DNA of 64,000 bases from an uncultured Oscillospiraceae bacterium (GCA_934573735.1 CAKTMC010000004.1:42140-106139), one strand, 5' to 3'; shown: positions 1 through 8,751, counted from the first letter of the stretch. Notes: a model not told the origin generated them from the letters alone. Made by a program: numbers and translations.

Positions 1-1059
1 GGTGTATGCGGAGCTGACGGGCTTTGCGCTGATGGTGATATCACGCTTGGTGACGGAGAGAGTTGCGGGGACGGTGGTGAGCTCAAGCTTATCGGCATCG
101 ATTACGGTGCCGTCGGAGCTTGTGACAACGACGTTCACAACGCTGATAACTGCGTTGCCGTCTGCGTCAAAGTCACCTGCAACTGCCTGAGCGGTGACGT
201 TGTAGCCTACGGGAGACTGGGTAGCGTCAAGAGTGAGCTCGGGAACGGACTCACCGTAGACGTAGCTGGCATTTCTGGCATAAACCTTAACGGGAACCAC
301 GAAGTTACCGGTAATGGTGGCGTTGGTGCAGAGATTGATGACATCGCCGGCCTCAACGGTCATGGAAGAGCCGTTAGCGTAAACGAGGGTCATGCTCTTG
401 CAGATCTCGCCGCCGGCATACTCGGTATAGGTGTTGGAGACGGTATGGGTAAAGCTGCCGTCATCTTCCTTCTCAACGCTGCCGTCAAAGCTGCCGACCT
501 TGCCGTTGAGCCATCCGTCATTGTAGCTTACGGAGGGAGCGGTCATGGGGCTGGAGAGCAGAACGTTCATCACATACTTCGTTGCGCCCTGAGCGTCAAC
601 AAGAAGATTGGTATCGATGCCGTCGCCGCTCTGAGTTGCGAGTGCGCCGCGCTTGATGGTGAACATACCGGAGCTCTTATCGGCGAGAGCAAACTTCATA
701 AGATTGGTATGAGAGCCCATACCGTCACGCTCCTCGGCCGCGATAAATACGCTCTGTGCGTAGTAGCCCTGGGGAGGCGTAAGGACGAAGTCGCCGTTGA
801 GGAAGTTGCCCATGACGCTCTGAGACTCGCCAAGGTCTTCACCGACGAACTTGTAGGAGGCCTTCTGAAGCAGCTCATCGCTCATAGCCTCATACTTGCC
901 CTCGCCGTTGAGCACGAAATACTTTACCTCAAAGGGGATATTGTCCCACTTGGAGTCAACGTGCTCTGCACTTGCGGCGGTAGGCAGTACAGATGCGAAC
1001 TGGAAAGCGAAAAGGCAGACCAGAACCAAACTTAACAGTACTTTAACTGTCTTCTTCAT
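1..1059 (-). CDS. Secreted MBG-domain surface protein, C-terminus beyond window
   Basis: The reading frame is open from the ATG at 1059 to the window edge (353 codons), so the C-terminus is missing. An AGGTG Shine-Dalgarno lies 7 nt before the ATG. Residues 1-31 form a Sec signal peptide (basic MKKTVK, hydrophobic LLSLVLVCLFAF, a likely cut near AAS-AEH). The middle, about residues 32-240, has no family I recognise. From about residue 260 the pattern YGESVPELT...VTKRDITISAKP matches MBG/Ig-like repeats of Firmicutes surface proteins; a second repeat appears to begin at the edge. A class B sortase lies just upstream in the same direction, so sortase anchoring is plausible, but the sorting signal would be outside the window. 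The secreted call is firm; the function (adhesion or matrix) is inference. Confidence 0.8.
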   Translation of the reverse strand, partial: MKKTVKVLLSLVLVCLFAFQFASVLPTAASAEHVDSKWDNIPFEVKYFVLNGEGKYEAMSDELLQKASYKFVGEDLGESQSVMGNFLNGDFVLTPPQGYYAQSVFIAAEERDGMGSHTNLMKFALADKSSGMFTIKRGALATQSGDGIDTNLLVDAQGATKYVMNVLLSSPMTAPSVSYNDGWLNGKVGSFDGSVEKEDDGSFTHTVSNTYTEYAGGEICKSMTLVYANGSSMTVEAGDVINLCTNATITGNFVVPVKVYARNASYVYGESVPELTLDATQSPVGYNVTAQAVAGDFDADGNAVISVVNVVVTSSDGTVIDADKLELTTVPATLSVTKRDITISAKPVSSAYT

Positions 1060-1136
1060 AAATATCACCTCAAAAAGATTTTGCTGAAACTTGGAAGGCT
1101 TATGGCTTTCTGACACGCATTGCTGAGTGCCAAGGC

Positions 1137-1154
1137 GTTACAAACTGCTGTAAC
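1137..1154. repeat. Inverted repeat GTTACA-6-TGTAAC in leader of the MBG gene
   Basis: GTTACA at 1137-1142 and TGTAAC at 1149-1154 form a perfect inverted repeat with a 6-bp spacer, inside the predicted 5' untranslated region. Further TGTAACT copies lie at 1171-1177 and 1305-1311. It could be a regulator site or an RNA hairpin; no factor is known to me. Confidence 0.4.
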
Positions 1155-1189
1155 TAAATTTTAACCATCCTGTAACTTACTACAATTGC

Positions 1190-1218
1190 ATTATAGCTAA
1201 ATTATATTAGAATTGCAA
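1190..1218 (-). promoter_or_regulatory. Sigma-A-type promoter for the MBG surface protein
   Basis: On the minus strand TTGCAA (1218-1213), a 17-nt spacer and TATAAT (1195-1190) make a near-consensus promoter. The predicted start is near 1183, giving a leader of about 124 nt. It separates this gene transcriptionally from the sortase gene. Confidence 0.7.
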
Positions 1219-1329
1219 GGGGTATTTACATAATATTTCTTAATAAAAGCCAATCTTATGGATTATTAAGAATTGCGGAAAATTAAAACATAAATAGAAC
1301 AGAATGTAACTATTTGTGCTTATCTTATT

Positions 1330-2124
1330 TTAATTGACCGGGGTAAGCTTGCCCTGAACGACGAAGCGCGCGTTATAATAATCATAGGTGCAGGTCGAAA
1401 GGGTGATGACTCTGTCTTCCGTCGAGAGCGCTACATTGGTGCTCACAAGGGACTGAACGCGCCAGTCGTCAAGATGGCGGGAGAAGTCCTCGTCCGAGTC
1501 AAAGAACATCTTGTAGGTCTCGGACTCGTGGTCTGTTACATAGGCGCTGAATATCTCGATTTTATAGTTCTGGGTCGGGGTATTTAAGTACATGACCGGG
1601 TGCTCGTTATAATAATCCTGATTTTTATACTCAAGCAGGGAGTGGAACATGGAGCCGTCATTCATATTATGCCCGTATAGTACGGTGTTGCGCCCGGTGA
1701 AGTCGCCGTTGCAGGTGCAGTCGAGAAACAGCGAGCCGGAGGCATTGTAAACGCCGTCAATAAAACGGTGAAGATAATAAAAATTATCCTCCGCCTGCAC
1801 GACGGGGTAATTTATCACGGTGTCCTCGGAGTATATCCAGCCGACAACGTCCGGCCCCTGCTCACGCAGAGCGGTGAAATCGACCTCAATGGGGGAGGAC
1901 TCGGTAATCTCGTTTTTGTGATCCTCGGGCTTCGGGTCATCCTTCTTGGGGGAGACAAAATTGCTGCTTATCTTGTTGTATGTTTTCTCCGCGACCTTAT
2001 ATTCATGCAGCGTGGAAAAAAGCTTATAGCCGCTGAACGAGAAGATGCAGAAAAAAACCACGCAGAGCAGGATAAGAACAATGCGCAGAGCCTTGTTATA
2101 TTTGTTTTTCTTCTTCTTTTCCAA
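1330..2124 (-). CDS. srtB: Class B sortase
   Basis: A 264-residue membrane-anchored cysteine transpeptidase that would attach proteins carrying a sorting signal to peptidoglycan outside the cell. One N-terminal membrane segment (about residues 13-33) is followed by the sortase fold. The catalytic triad is visible: His152 in YGHNMND, Cys245 in TLSTCTYDYY and Arg253 in NARFVVQGKL; the TLSTC box and long insertion before the Cys fit class B. The start is TTG at 2124, chosen because AAGGAGG lies 9 nt upstream; the ATG at 2133 is out of frame. The downstream MBG-domain gene is a candidate substrate (inference from neighbourhood). Confidence 0.88.
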   Translation of the reverse strand: MEKKKKNKYNKALRIVLILLCVVFFCIFSFSGYKLFSTLHEYKVAEKTYNKISSNFVSPKKDDPKPEDHKNEITESSPIEVDFTALREQGPDVVGWIYSEDTVINYPVVQAEDNFYYLHRFIDGVYNASGSLFLDCTCNGDFTGRNTVLYGHNMNDGSMFHSLLEYKNQDYYNEHPVMYLNTPTQNYKIEIFSAYVTDHESETYKMFFDSDEDFSRHLDDWRVQSLVSTNVALSTEDRVITLSTCTYDYYNARFVVQGKLTPVN

Positions 2125-2159
2125 AGAGGCATACCTCCTTCATGCTTTGGATGCTTCAT

Positions 2160-2165
2160 ATTATA
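2160..2165 (-). promoter_or_regulatory. -10 element upstream of sortase gene
   Basis: TATAAT on the minus strand, 35 nt before the TTG start. The matching -35 position (TTCCCT at 17 nt) is poor, so this is tentative. Confidence 0.35.
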
Positions 2166-2244
2166 CGACAGAAAACCGAAAAAGGGAAGTCCTGCGGGGC
2201 TCGTAACGAAAATATAATAATCTTAAGAATTAGCCCATAAAAAA

Positions 2245-2281
2245 TACAGCAAGCCCGGTGGAACAATCCGGGCTTGCTGTA
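2245..2281 (-). terminator. Intrinsic terminator after the lipoprotein gene
   Basis: A perfect 14-bp stem (arms 2245-2258 and 2268-2281) with a 9-nt loop, followed on the minus strand by a T-rich run (TTTTTTATG). It lies 120 bp past the lipoprotein stop. Confidence 0.9.
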
Positions 2282-2400
2282 TAGATGAAAGAGGACAAAA
2301 TGAAAAAGTATCTTGCGAGTATTAAGATACAGGAAAGATGTTTCATATATAAGCAAAAAGATGTTTCAAACTTGTTAAATCATAGATTAATTTTCTTAAT

Positions 2401-4590
2401 TTAGTATTTCTCGGCAAGGTATATCGAGAGCTTTGAGCTCAGCGCGTCAAGGCATTGCGGCAGGTCGGTGTGAGCGTTAAAATAGGCTTGGCACTCGGCG
2501 TATATGAGCTCAAAAAGTGTATCGTCGAGCACTGCCAGCGTGTCGCCCCTGTCGAGCACGGCATATATGCGATTTTTGATCTCCTCCGCCGTACCGCTTC
2601 CGCTTATCTCTACCCGAGCTCCGTCATAGAAGCTCACAAGCGCTTTGTCAAACTTCTCATATTCCGCCGCCCAATAGTTTATTCTTCCATCGAGCGCGGC
2701 CTTATTCATCGGAAGCCCCTTTATAGCTCCGCTCGACTGACAGTATTCCGAGAGAAGGAAGGCTATAAGCTCCATCGCCCGCTCCTTATAGGGCGAAGCA
2801 GAGGAAACGCCGACAAGCGAGGAGGGAATAAAGGCGGTTCCGGAGGACGTATCGGAGGGGAAGCCTACAAACTCCGCATTCCCGGCAAAGACCGTGTTAT
2901 AATACGAAAAATACGAAATCAGGTCGCCGCTTATGGATGAAAGTATAAGCCTTTGCTCACCGGCATAGGCGCGGGAAATATCCTGCGAGTCTATTGTGTT
3001 ATTATCAGTCTCCTCCGGCAGCCGCGAGGCAAGCTCAAGATAGCGCCCAAAGCCCGACTTCGTGAGCTTGCAGCTTTTGCTATCGGTGTCTATGTATTCT
3101 CCTGCGTTAAACAAAAGCGTATATCTCAGAAAGTCCGCCCGCGTCATCTCTGTGCCGAGCAGCGACTGCGCCGGCATATCCGTAGACATGGCGAAGAATG
3201 CGTCGGAGCTCAGATGCGTGTCGCCCTTGATGTCCTCGGCATTGCCAACCACGGAAAGCAGCGTGAAGGAGGGCATTATGCAATATACCCCGCCCTCGGA
3301 TTTCAGACTGTTATACGCGCCGCTCACCAAGCTCTCAGGCTCAATGCCGCACTGCGGGAAATATTCCTCCATATTTGCAAGCAGCCCGTTTCTTATAAAG
3401 GACTGCGCGTTAAGTCTGCTCAAATCATAAATATCCGGGGTGAAGCCCGCGACGATATCGGCGTTGAGCCGCGTCATGGCGCTGCTTGCCGAGGCATCAT
3501 TGTATGCGGCATAGTCGATGATTTTTATTTTGCAATCGGACGAGGACTCATTGAACATATCTATAAGCTGCTCCAAGGAGTAGTTCAAGTCATAGGTCGC
3601 AAGCGTCAGGATTTTTAGCCCCTCGTCGCTGATAACGCTCCATACTGCGGGGATGCCCTTTTGAAAGCTTATGTATTTAGCTTCGGGCGCATAGTATAGG
3701 CTGTTCAGGCTCATGCCGCTTGATGCCGCGTCAATAAGCCCCTCTATTTCGCCGCTTTTGTACTTATATGAATATACGATGCCGTTTTTCGCAGCCAGAA
3801 GCTCAGAATCAAGAGCGCAGGAGCAGAAGGAGTCAAACAGAAGCTCCGTCTCGTAGCTTCCAAGCGTCTCAAGCTCAAAATCAAGGACACTGATTCTTGT
3901 CGCAGGGCTTGCGGCGGGATTGCCGGGCTTTGGGGATAGGGCTGTGACTAAGTGCCCGTCCTGCGTTATGCCGCAGATGTGCGAGCCTAAAAAGCTGCCC
4001 AGACTTTTTTCTATCTCACAGTCTCGGCTTGTGGCAATAAGCTCGCCGCTCAGCTCAAGGATATAATGCTCCGGTATGAGTGTAAGCCCGGTTATGACAT
4101 CTCCGGCATACTGCTCCGGAAGCCTTATGATGCTTTGTAAGGTGAGCTCGCCGTTTTCATACACGCTGAGGAGATAATCGCCGTCCTCGTTGACCGTCAA
4201 AACCGGCTGTTCATTTTTATAGCTCTGCCCTAAAAGATAAAAATTCTCCGCCTCGATTGGCAGCGCCTCGACCGAGCAGTCTGTAGGGTCGATGAGATAA
4301 AAGACCTGCGTATCGTAACAATCAATCCCGTAGGCGAATATCTTATCCCCGGTCAGCACTGATTGACGGATATTTGCCTGAGTCCCAGGCAGCTCTATGC
4401 GCTCCTTGACGTAAATTGCCCCGGAGGGAGCCAAGCTCAATTCGCCGCGCTCACCGCTGCTGTTCACGCTGCTCGGCGTGACTGCGGCACTCGGCGCGGT
4501 ATCGTGCGCTTCCGGCGGAGAGGACGCGGAGCAGGCCGTCAAGGATATCAGCATAAAAATGGCAAGTAATAGGCTTGTTGTTTTTCTCAT
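2401..4590 (-). CDS. Extracellular solute-binding-type lipoprotein
   Basis: A 729-residue lipoprotein. The signal peptide ends in the lipobox LTAC (Cys20), so the mature protein should be lipidated on the outer face of the membrane. Residues about 40-320 look like a beta-rich (propeller-like) region. From about 330 the frame resembles family 1 extracellular solute-binding proteins (LKILTLATYDLNYSLEQLIDMF, later ADIVAGFTPDIYDLSRL). No permease or ATPase gene is adjacent, so a transport role is uncertain; it may be a sensor or orphan binding protein. The start ATG has GGAGGTG 5 nt upstream. It is monocistronic with its own terminator. Confidence 0.75.
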   Translation of the reverse strand: MRKTTSLLLAIFMLISLTACSASSPPEAHDTAPSAAVTPSSVNSSGERGELSLAPSGAIYVKERIELPGTQANIRQSVLTGDKIFAYGIDCYDTQVFYLIDPTDCSVEALPIEAENFYLLGQSYKNEQPVLTVNEDGDYLLSVYENGELTLQSIIRLPEQYAGDVITGLTLIPEHYILELSGELIATSRDCEIEKSLGSFLGSHICGITQDGHLVTALSPKPGNPAASPATRISVLDFELETLGSYETELLFDSFCSCALDSELLAAKNGIVYSYKYKSGEIEGLIDAASSGMSLNSLYYAPEAKYISFQKGIPAVWSVISDEGLKILTLATYDLNYSLEQLIDMFNESSSDCKIKIIDYAAYNDASASSAMTRLNADIVAGFTPDIYDLSRLNAQSFIRNGLLANMEEYFPQCGIEPESLVSGAYNSLKSEGGVYCIMPSFTLLSVVGNAEDIKGDTHLSSDAFFAMSTDMPAQSLLGTEMTRADFLRYTLLFNAGEYIDTDSKSCKLTKSGFGRYLELASRLPEETDNNTIDSQDISRAYAGEQRLILSSISGDLISYFSYYNTVFAGNAEFVGFPSDTSSGTAFIPSSLVGVSSASPYKERAMELIAFLLSEYCQSSGAIKGLPMNKAALDGRINYWAAEYEKFDKALVSFYDGARVEISGSGTAEEIKNRIYAVLDRGDTLAVLDDTLFELIYAECQAYFNAHTDLPQCLDALSSKLSIYLAEKY

Positions 4591-4712
4591 TCTGCACCTC
4601 CGTATTATTTTATCCGGATAATAAATATAATCTGATAATACTATAAAAAAGCGAAAAATGGAAGCGCTGGGGATATCCCGGCGAAGATTTAATAAACTTT
4701 AGAAATCGAGTA

Positions 4713-4741
4713 TTGAAAATAGGAATTAGCTTTTATATTAT
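4713..4741 (+). promoter_or_regulatory. Promoter upstream of XRE regulator
   Basis: TTGAAA (4713-4718), 17 nt, TATTAT (4736-4741). A second TATAAT at 4741-4746 is 22 nt from the same -35. The leader to the start is about 135 nt and shows no structure I recognise. Confidence 0.5.
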
Positions 4742-4884
4742 ATAATAAAACGGGCGCGGAGCGAAAAACTGCCCTGCGCAACCGTGGGTTGACAGATTAT
4801 ACGGCGCGCTTTCTTGTCTGCAACCGGGGATAGGGGTATATTTAGACCGACATAACGGCAGGTCGCCGAGATGGAGGAGTTCTT

Positions 4885-5874
4885 ATGATATTGGCAGATA
4901 AAATAATCGAGCTGCGCAAGAAGGCGGGCTGGTCGCAGGAGGAGCTGGCGCAGCAGCTTGGCGTGTCGAGGCAGTCGGTGTCAAAGTGGGAGGGCGCGCA
5001 GTCCATACCTGATATTGACAAGATAGTGCAGATGAGCCGCATCTTCGGCGTGAGCACCGATTTTCTTCTCAAGGACGAGCTGACGGCGGCTGAACCGGTC
5101 TGCGTGGAGGATACGCCGAGCCTTCGCCGGGTGAGCATAGAGGAGGCGTCCGCGTATCTTGAGCTTCGCCGCGCCGCTGCCCCGAGGATGGCATTGGCGG
5201 CCTTCCTGTGTGCCGTGTCGCCGATATGCCTGCTGCTGTTATCGGCGATGGATACCATGAACTGGATAAGCTCGTCTTTGACGGCGGTGGGTATAGGGCT
5301 TTGTGTACTGATAGTATTTGTGGCGATAGGCGTTTCTATATTTATGTCCTGCGCTGCAAAGGCGAAGGATTTTGAATTTCTGGAAAGCGAAGCCTTTGAG
5401 ACGGAATACGGCGTGACGGGTATGGTCCGTGAGCGGGAAAAGGAATTTCGCGGTACGAGCTCTCGCCTGATTATGATCGGAACGGTGCTCTGTATTCTCT
5501 CGGTGCTGCCGCTCTTTGCCGTTATTGCGTTCATGCCTGCCTCGGACGGCGTTTTCTATGCTGCCGCTGTGTGCGTGCTGCTGTTTATGGCAGCTCTCGG
5601 CTGCATGGCCTTTGTCTATGTCGGGACGTATCACGACGCGATGCAGAAGCTTCTTGAGGAAGGGGATTACAGCCGCAGCAACAAAAGCCGCGGGAATGTT
5701 ATCGGCACGCTTAGTACCGTCTATTGGCTCATAGTGACGGCAATTTTCCTGTGGGCGATGTTCAGCCCAAATAAGCCGATGATGGCAAGGGAGACATGGA
5801 TAATCTGGGCGATAGCAGGGCTACTCTACGCGGCTATTCTCCCTATAGTCAAGCTTATATTCCGCAGACGCTGA
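4885..5874 (+). CDS. XRE-family regulator with membrane domain
   Basis: 329 residues. Residues 3-65 are a Cro/C1-type helix-turn-helix (ELRKKAGWSQEELAQQLGVS, then RQSVSKWEGAQSIPDID). After a linker (about 70-100) at least five hydrophobic stretches form a C-terminal membrane domain. This HTH-plus-membrane architecture is common in clostridia and is thought to tie DNA binding to an envelope signal; target genes cannot be read from sequence. The start ATG has GGAGG 7 nt upstream. It is followed by a separately promoted MerR gene. Confidence 0.85.
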   Translation: MILADKIIELRKKAGWSQEELAQQLGVSRQSVSKWEGAQSIPDIDKIVQMSRIFGVSTDFLLKDELTAAEPVCVEDTPSLRRVSIEEASAYLELRRAAAPRMALAAFLCAVSPICLLLLSAMDTMNWISSSLTAVGIGLCVLIVFVAIGVSIFMSCAAKAKDFEFLESEAFETEYGVTGMVREREKEFRGTSSRLIMIGTVLCILSVLPLFAVIAFMPASDGVFYAAAVCVLLFMAALGCMAFVYVGTYHDAMQKLLEEGDYSRSNKSRGNVIGTLSTVYWLIVTAIFLWAMFSPNKPMMARETWIIWAIAGLLYAAILPIVKLIFRRR

Positions 5875-5915
5875 TTTGCGACGCAAAAATACTGTGTTTT
5901 CAGGCGTTTTCCGAC

Positions 5916-5944
5916 TTGCGGAGAGCTGCGCCTAAGGCTATAAT
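5916..5944 (+). promoter_or_regulatory. Promoter of the MerR-family gene
   Basis: TTGCGG (5916-5921), 17-nt spacer, TATAAT (5939-5944). The spacer is ordinary, not the 19-20 nt typical of promoters activated by MerR proteins. Confidence 0.6.
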
Positions 5945-5977
5945 ATAATAGAAAACCTTATAGCAGGAGGAGAGTTT

Positions 5978-6814
5978 ATGGATCTGCAAAGACTGACCAT
6001 AGGGCAGATGGCGGAGCTTAACCACGTCTCGGAGCAGACGCTTCGGCTATATGACCGCGAGGGGCTTTTGAAGCCGCGCTACATAGACGCAGACACCGGC
6101 TACAGGTATTATCACATCACGCAGTCGGCACGGCTCGACCTCATACAAAACATGAAGGTCTACGGTATGACCCTGCGCCAGATACGCAGCTTTCTTGAAA
6201 AGAGCGACGGCGAGGCTCTGCGGCACCTGCTGCTTGAGCAGGAGGCGAGCGTTGACGCGCGTATAAAGCAGCTTCAGCGCTCTCGCACCGCGATAATGCG
6301 CACGCTGCAAAACTTTAAGCGTTACGAGTCCATGCCGCGAAACGGAGAGATTTTTCTCGAATTTATCCCGGAACGGCGCATTTTCCGTTATTCCTGCGGC
6401 GTAAATTACTTTGAGCAGGATGAAATCGGCTACGAGTATATGCTGCGCCAGCTAAAGCGCCATCTCGTCAAAAGCAATATGCCGATGTCATATTTCAGCA
6501 ATATCGGCACGGTAATTCGCCGCGAGCGCCTTGCCGAGGGTGAGCTTTACTCCGACGAGGTCTTTGTATTCGTGGACGAGGACGGCGCGGGGGAGGGCTG
6601 TGAGCTGCTGTCCGCCGCGTCCTATGTCTGCCTCTGCTCAAATGAGTTTACGCGCGAGGCGGAAAATGTCCGGCGGCTCATGGATTATGTCCGCGAGCAC
6701 AACTGCGAGATAGCGGGGGACTACCTCTGCGAGGTCATAATCGACTTCCCGGTGCTGGAGTTTGACCGCAGGCAGATGTTTTATAAAACGCAAATTCCGA
6801 TAGTATTCAAGTAA
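5978..6814 (+). CDS. MerR-family transcriptional regulator
   Basis: 278 residues. The N-terminal winged helix (residues 6-75: TIGQMAELNHVSEQTLRLYD, GYRYYHITQ, YGMTLRQI) is diagnostic of MerR/BmrR-type regulators, followed by a dimerisation helix (about 80-120). The C-terminal part (about 130-278) resembles a GyrI/effector-binding-like domain, suggesting a small-molecule ligand; none is identified. The start ATG follows AGGAGGAGA at good spacing. The diaminopentanoate-dehydrogenase-like gene begins 146 bp downstream behind its own promoter and may be a target (inference). Confidence 0.85.
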   Translation: MDLQRLTIGQMAELNHVSEQTLRLYDREGLLKPRYIDADTGYRYYHITQSARLDLIQNMKVYGMTLRQIRSFLEKSDGEALRHLLLEQEASVDARIKQLQRSRTAIMRTLQNFKRYESMPRNGEIFLEFIPERRIFRYSCGVNYFEQDEIGYEYMLRQLKRHLVKSNMPMSYFSNIGTVIRRERLAEGELYSDEVFVFVDEDGAGEGCELLSAASYVCLCSNEFTREAENVRRLMDYVREHNCEIAGDYLCEVIIDFPVLEFDRRQMFYKTQIPIVFK

Positions 6815-6857
6815 TAATAACCAAATTACGCACTGTAATATTTATTGTACAAAACGC

Positions 6858-6888
6858 TTGACTTTGCACATACTATAAGCCTTATAAT
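6858..6888 (+). promoter_or_regulatory. Promoter of the DapB-like dehydrogenase gene
   Basis: TTGACT (6858-6863) and TATAAT (6883-6888) with a 19-nt spacer. The long spacer is the geometry on which MerR-type activators act, and a MerR gene lies immediately upstream. Confidence 0.5.
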
Positions 6889-6960
6889 GACAATCAGAGG
6901 GTGTTAAATAAATAACCCACTTGCTTGTCGAAAATTATAATTATTTAAGGAGGCTATTTT

Positions 6961-8049
6961 ATGGAACGCAAGGTCAGAGTTGTACAGTACGGAGCGGGTA
7001 AGATGAGCCGTTACCTCATGCGCTATGTGCTTGAGCATGACGGCGAGCTGGTTGGAGCATTCTGCCGCAACAAGAGCCATATCGGCAAGGACGTCTCCCA
7101 AATAATCGGCAACGGCTATCCCTTTGTGGGCGTGACGGTCGAGAATTCACTGGACGCGGATAAGCGCATAGGCGAGCTCAAGCCTGACGTCTGCATCATC
7201 GCAACGCGCAGCACGGTGGCGGAGCTTGAGGATATCTTCACCATCTGCGCAAAGCACGGTGTAAACGCGATAACCACCTGCGAGGAGGCGCTTTATCCCT
7301 GGAACTCATCCCCGGAGCTTACGGCAAAGCTCGATAAGCTTGCCAAGGAGGGCAACTGCACCCTTACCGGCGTCGGCTACTGCGATCTCTATTGGGGCAC
7401 CATGGTCACAAACCTTGCCGGCTCCTCTCATAAGATAAACAAGATAGTCGGCAGCAGCTCCTATAATGTTGAAGACTACGGTCTGGCGCTTGCGGAGGGT
7501 CACGGAGCGGGTCTGAGCGTCGAGGAGTTTAACAAGACCATCGGCTGCTATAATGACACGCCCTCCGATGAGATGAAGGAGCTTGTCGAGAGCGGGAAGT
7601 ACGTCCCGTCGTATATGTGGAACCAGAACGGCTGGCTTTGCAGCAAGATGGGTCTGCACGTCGTTTCCCAGACGCAGAAGTGCATCCCCTGCATTGACAA
7701 GGAGGCTCTCAAGAGCGAGACTCTCGGTATGGTCGTCAAGGCGGGCAATGCTACCGGTATGCGCGCGATAGTTACCACGACTACCGAGGAGGGCATCACG
7801 CTTGAGACAGAGTGCATCGGCAAGATCTATAATCCCGAGGAGATAGACCGCAACGTCTGGACGCTCCACGGCGAGCCGGAGACGACCTGCATCGTCAATC
7901 AGCCCGCAACGGTCGAGCTCACCTGCGCAACGCTCGTAAACCGCATCCCGCAGCTTATCGACGCGCCCGCAGGCTACGTCACGACCGACCGCTTCCCGTA
8001 TAACGAGTATATGGTTCATCCCATGAACGAGTACGTCCACAGCAAGTGA
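6961..8049 (+). CDS. DapB/2,4-diaminopentanoate dehydrogenase-like oxidoreductase
   Basis: 362 residues. An N-terminal Rossmann fold (VRVVQYGAGKMSRYLM, residues 5-20) and the segment NAITTCEEALYPW resemble the NAD(P)-dependent 2,4-diaminopentanoate dehydrogenase / dihydrodipicolinate reductase-like family of amino acid fermenters. The middle (GYCDLYWGTM) departs from classical 2,4-diaminopentanoate dehydrogenase, so the substrate is open. No ornithine-degradation or lysine-biosynthesis genes are adjacent. The start ATG follows AAGGAGG. The gene stands alone, ended by a strong terminator. Confidence 0.65.
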   Translation: MERKVRVVQYGAGKMSRYLMRYVLEHDGELVGAFCRNKSHIGKDVSQIIGNGYPFVGVTVENSLDADKRIGELKPDVCIIATRSTVAELEDIFTICAKHGVNAITTCEEALYPWNSSPELTAKLDKLAKEGNCTLTGVGYCDLYWGTMVTNLAGSSHKINKIVGSSSYNVEDYGLALAEGHGAGLSVEEFNKTIGCYNDTPSDEMKELVESGKYVPSYMWNQNGWLCSKMGLHVVSQTQKCIPCIDKEALKSETLGMVVKAGNATGMRAIVTTTTEEGITLETECIGKIYNPEEIDRNVWTLHGEPETTCIVNQPATVELTCATLVNRIPQLIDAPAGYVTTDRFPYNEYMVHPMNEYVHSK

Positions 8050-8136
8050 GAGGATAATATAATAGTCTCTATGTCAATAGCTGAGATGGGGTAAAACAAG
8101 AAGCAAAGAGAAAAGAATCACAAAGAGTTTGATATC

Positions 8137-8173
8137 TACCCCAATACCTGACATATGGTATTGGGGTATTTTG
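8137..8173 (+). terminator. Intrinsic terminator after DapB-like gene
   Basis: A perfect 12-bp stem (8137-8148 with 8157-8168), 8-nt loop, then TTTTG. Confidence 0.85.
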
Positions 8174-8284
8174 TATGAAACACAGTTACGAGTATATAAT
8201 TCGTTGTTTTCGATTATACCGGCGGAGAAATGACAGGAAACGACAAGGGATATAGCAGATTTCCCGCGCATGAGAGGCGTCCGA

Positions 8285-8319
8285 ATAAAAAAACGCCTGA
8301 AAGAACAATCCTTCAGACG
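8285..8319 (-). terminator. Terminator of the zinc-ribbon mini-gene
   Basis: Arms 8294-8301 and 8312-8319 pair over 8 bp with one G-T. On the minus strand the hairpin is followed by seven Ts. Confidence 0.75.
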
Positions 8320-8346
8320 AAAAATATATATTTTGTAGAAATGTGC

Positions 8347-8571
8347 TTATTCGCTTATATTGCTGCGCACGACCTTGCCTATGTTCCAGAGATATGCGGC
8401 CTTACCTGCGGCCTCCTCGCTCTCGGCAGGGGTACTGAACTCAAACGAGGCGGTATGCGAGCCGCAGTCCATGCACATGGCATACCAGCACCAGCCGTTT
8501 TCCTCCTCCAGCAGTCCCGCGCCGCCGCAGTAGGGGCAGTCCTGAAGAATAAATTTCTCATGAACGTTCAT
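8347..8571 (-). CDS. Small zinc-ribbon protein (Lar-like)
   Basis: 74 residues from an ATG at 8571 with GGAGG 8 nt upstream; the longer open frame runs back through the tRNA-Tyr gene and is not used. CPYCGG near residue 13 and CMDCG about 20 residues later form a CxxC...CxxC metal site, similar to the small Lar-type/zinc-ribbon proteins of Firmicutes. Trp, Tyr and Cys between the pairs fit that fold. The function is unknown; restriction alleviation is only the name of the nearest family. Confidence 0.7.
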   Translation of the reverse strand: MNVHEKFILQDCPYCGGAGLLEEENGWCWYAMCMDCGSHTASFEFSTPAESEEAAGKAAYLWNIGKVVRSNISE

Positions 8572-8632
8572 ATTAAAAACCTCCGTGTATTTATATATTA
8601 TAATAAAAAAATAAATAAAAATGCATTCCAAG

Positions 8633-8666
8633 GAAAAAAGCACTTGCAAATGCAAGTGCTTTTTTC
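8633..8666 (-). terminator. Terminator of the tRNA-Thr/tRNA-Tyr unit
   Basis: A perfect hairpin (AAGCACTTGC, 3-nt loop, GCAAGTGCTT) flanked by A6 and T6, immediately after the tRNA-Tyr CCA end. It would work in both directions. Confidence 0.9.
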
Positions 8667-8751
8667 TGGTGGGGGAAGATGGATTCGAACCATCGAAGGC
8701 ATTGCCAGCAGATTTACAGTCTGTCCCCTTTGGCCACTCGGGAATTCCCCC
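8667..8751 (-). tRNA. tRNA-Tyr (anticodon GTA)
   Basis: An 85-nt class II tRNA with the CCA end encoded. The acceptor stem GGGGGAA pairs with TTCCCCC, the anticodon loop reads CTGTAAA with GTA, there is a long variable arm, and the T loop is GGTTCGAATCC. It is cotranscribed behind tRNA-Thr. Confidence 0.97.

Noticed and set aside
445..1035. 196-residue plus-strand open frame
   Set aside because: Antisense to the signal-peptide MBG protein, which has a promoter, ribosome site and recognisable domains.
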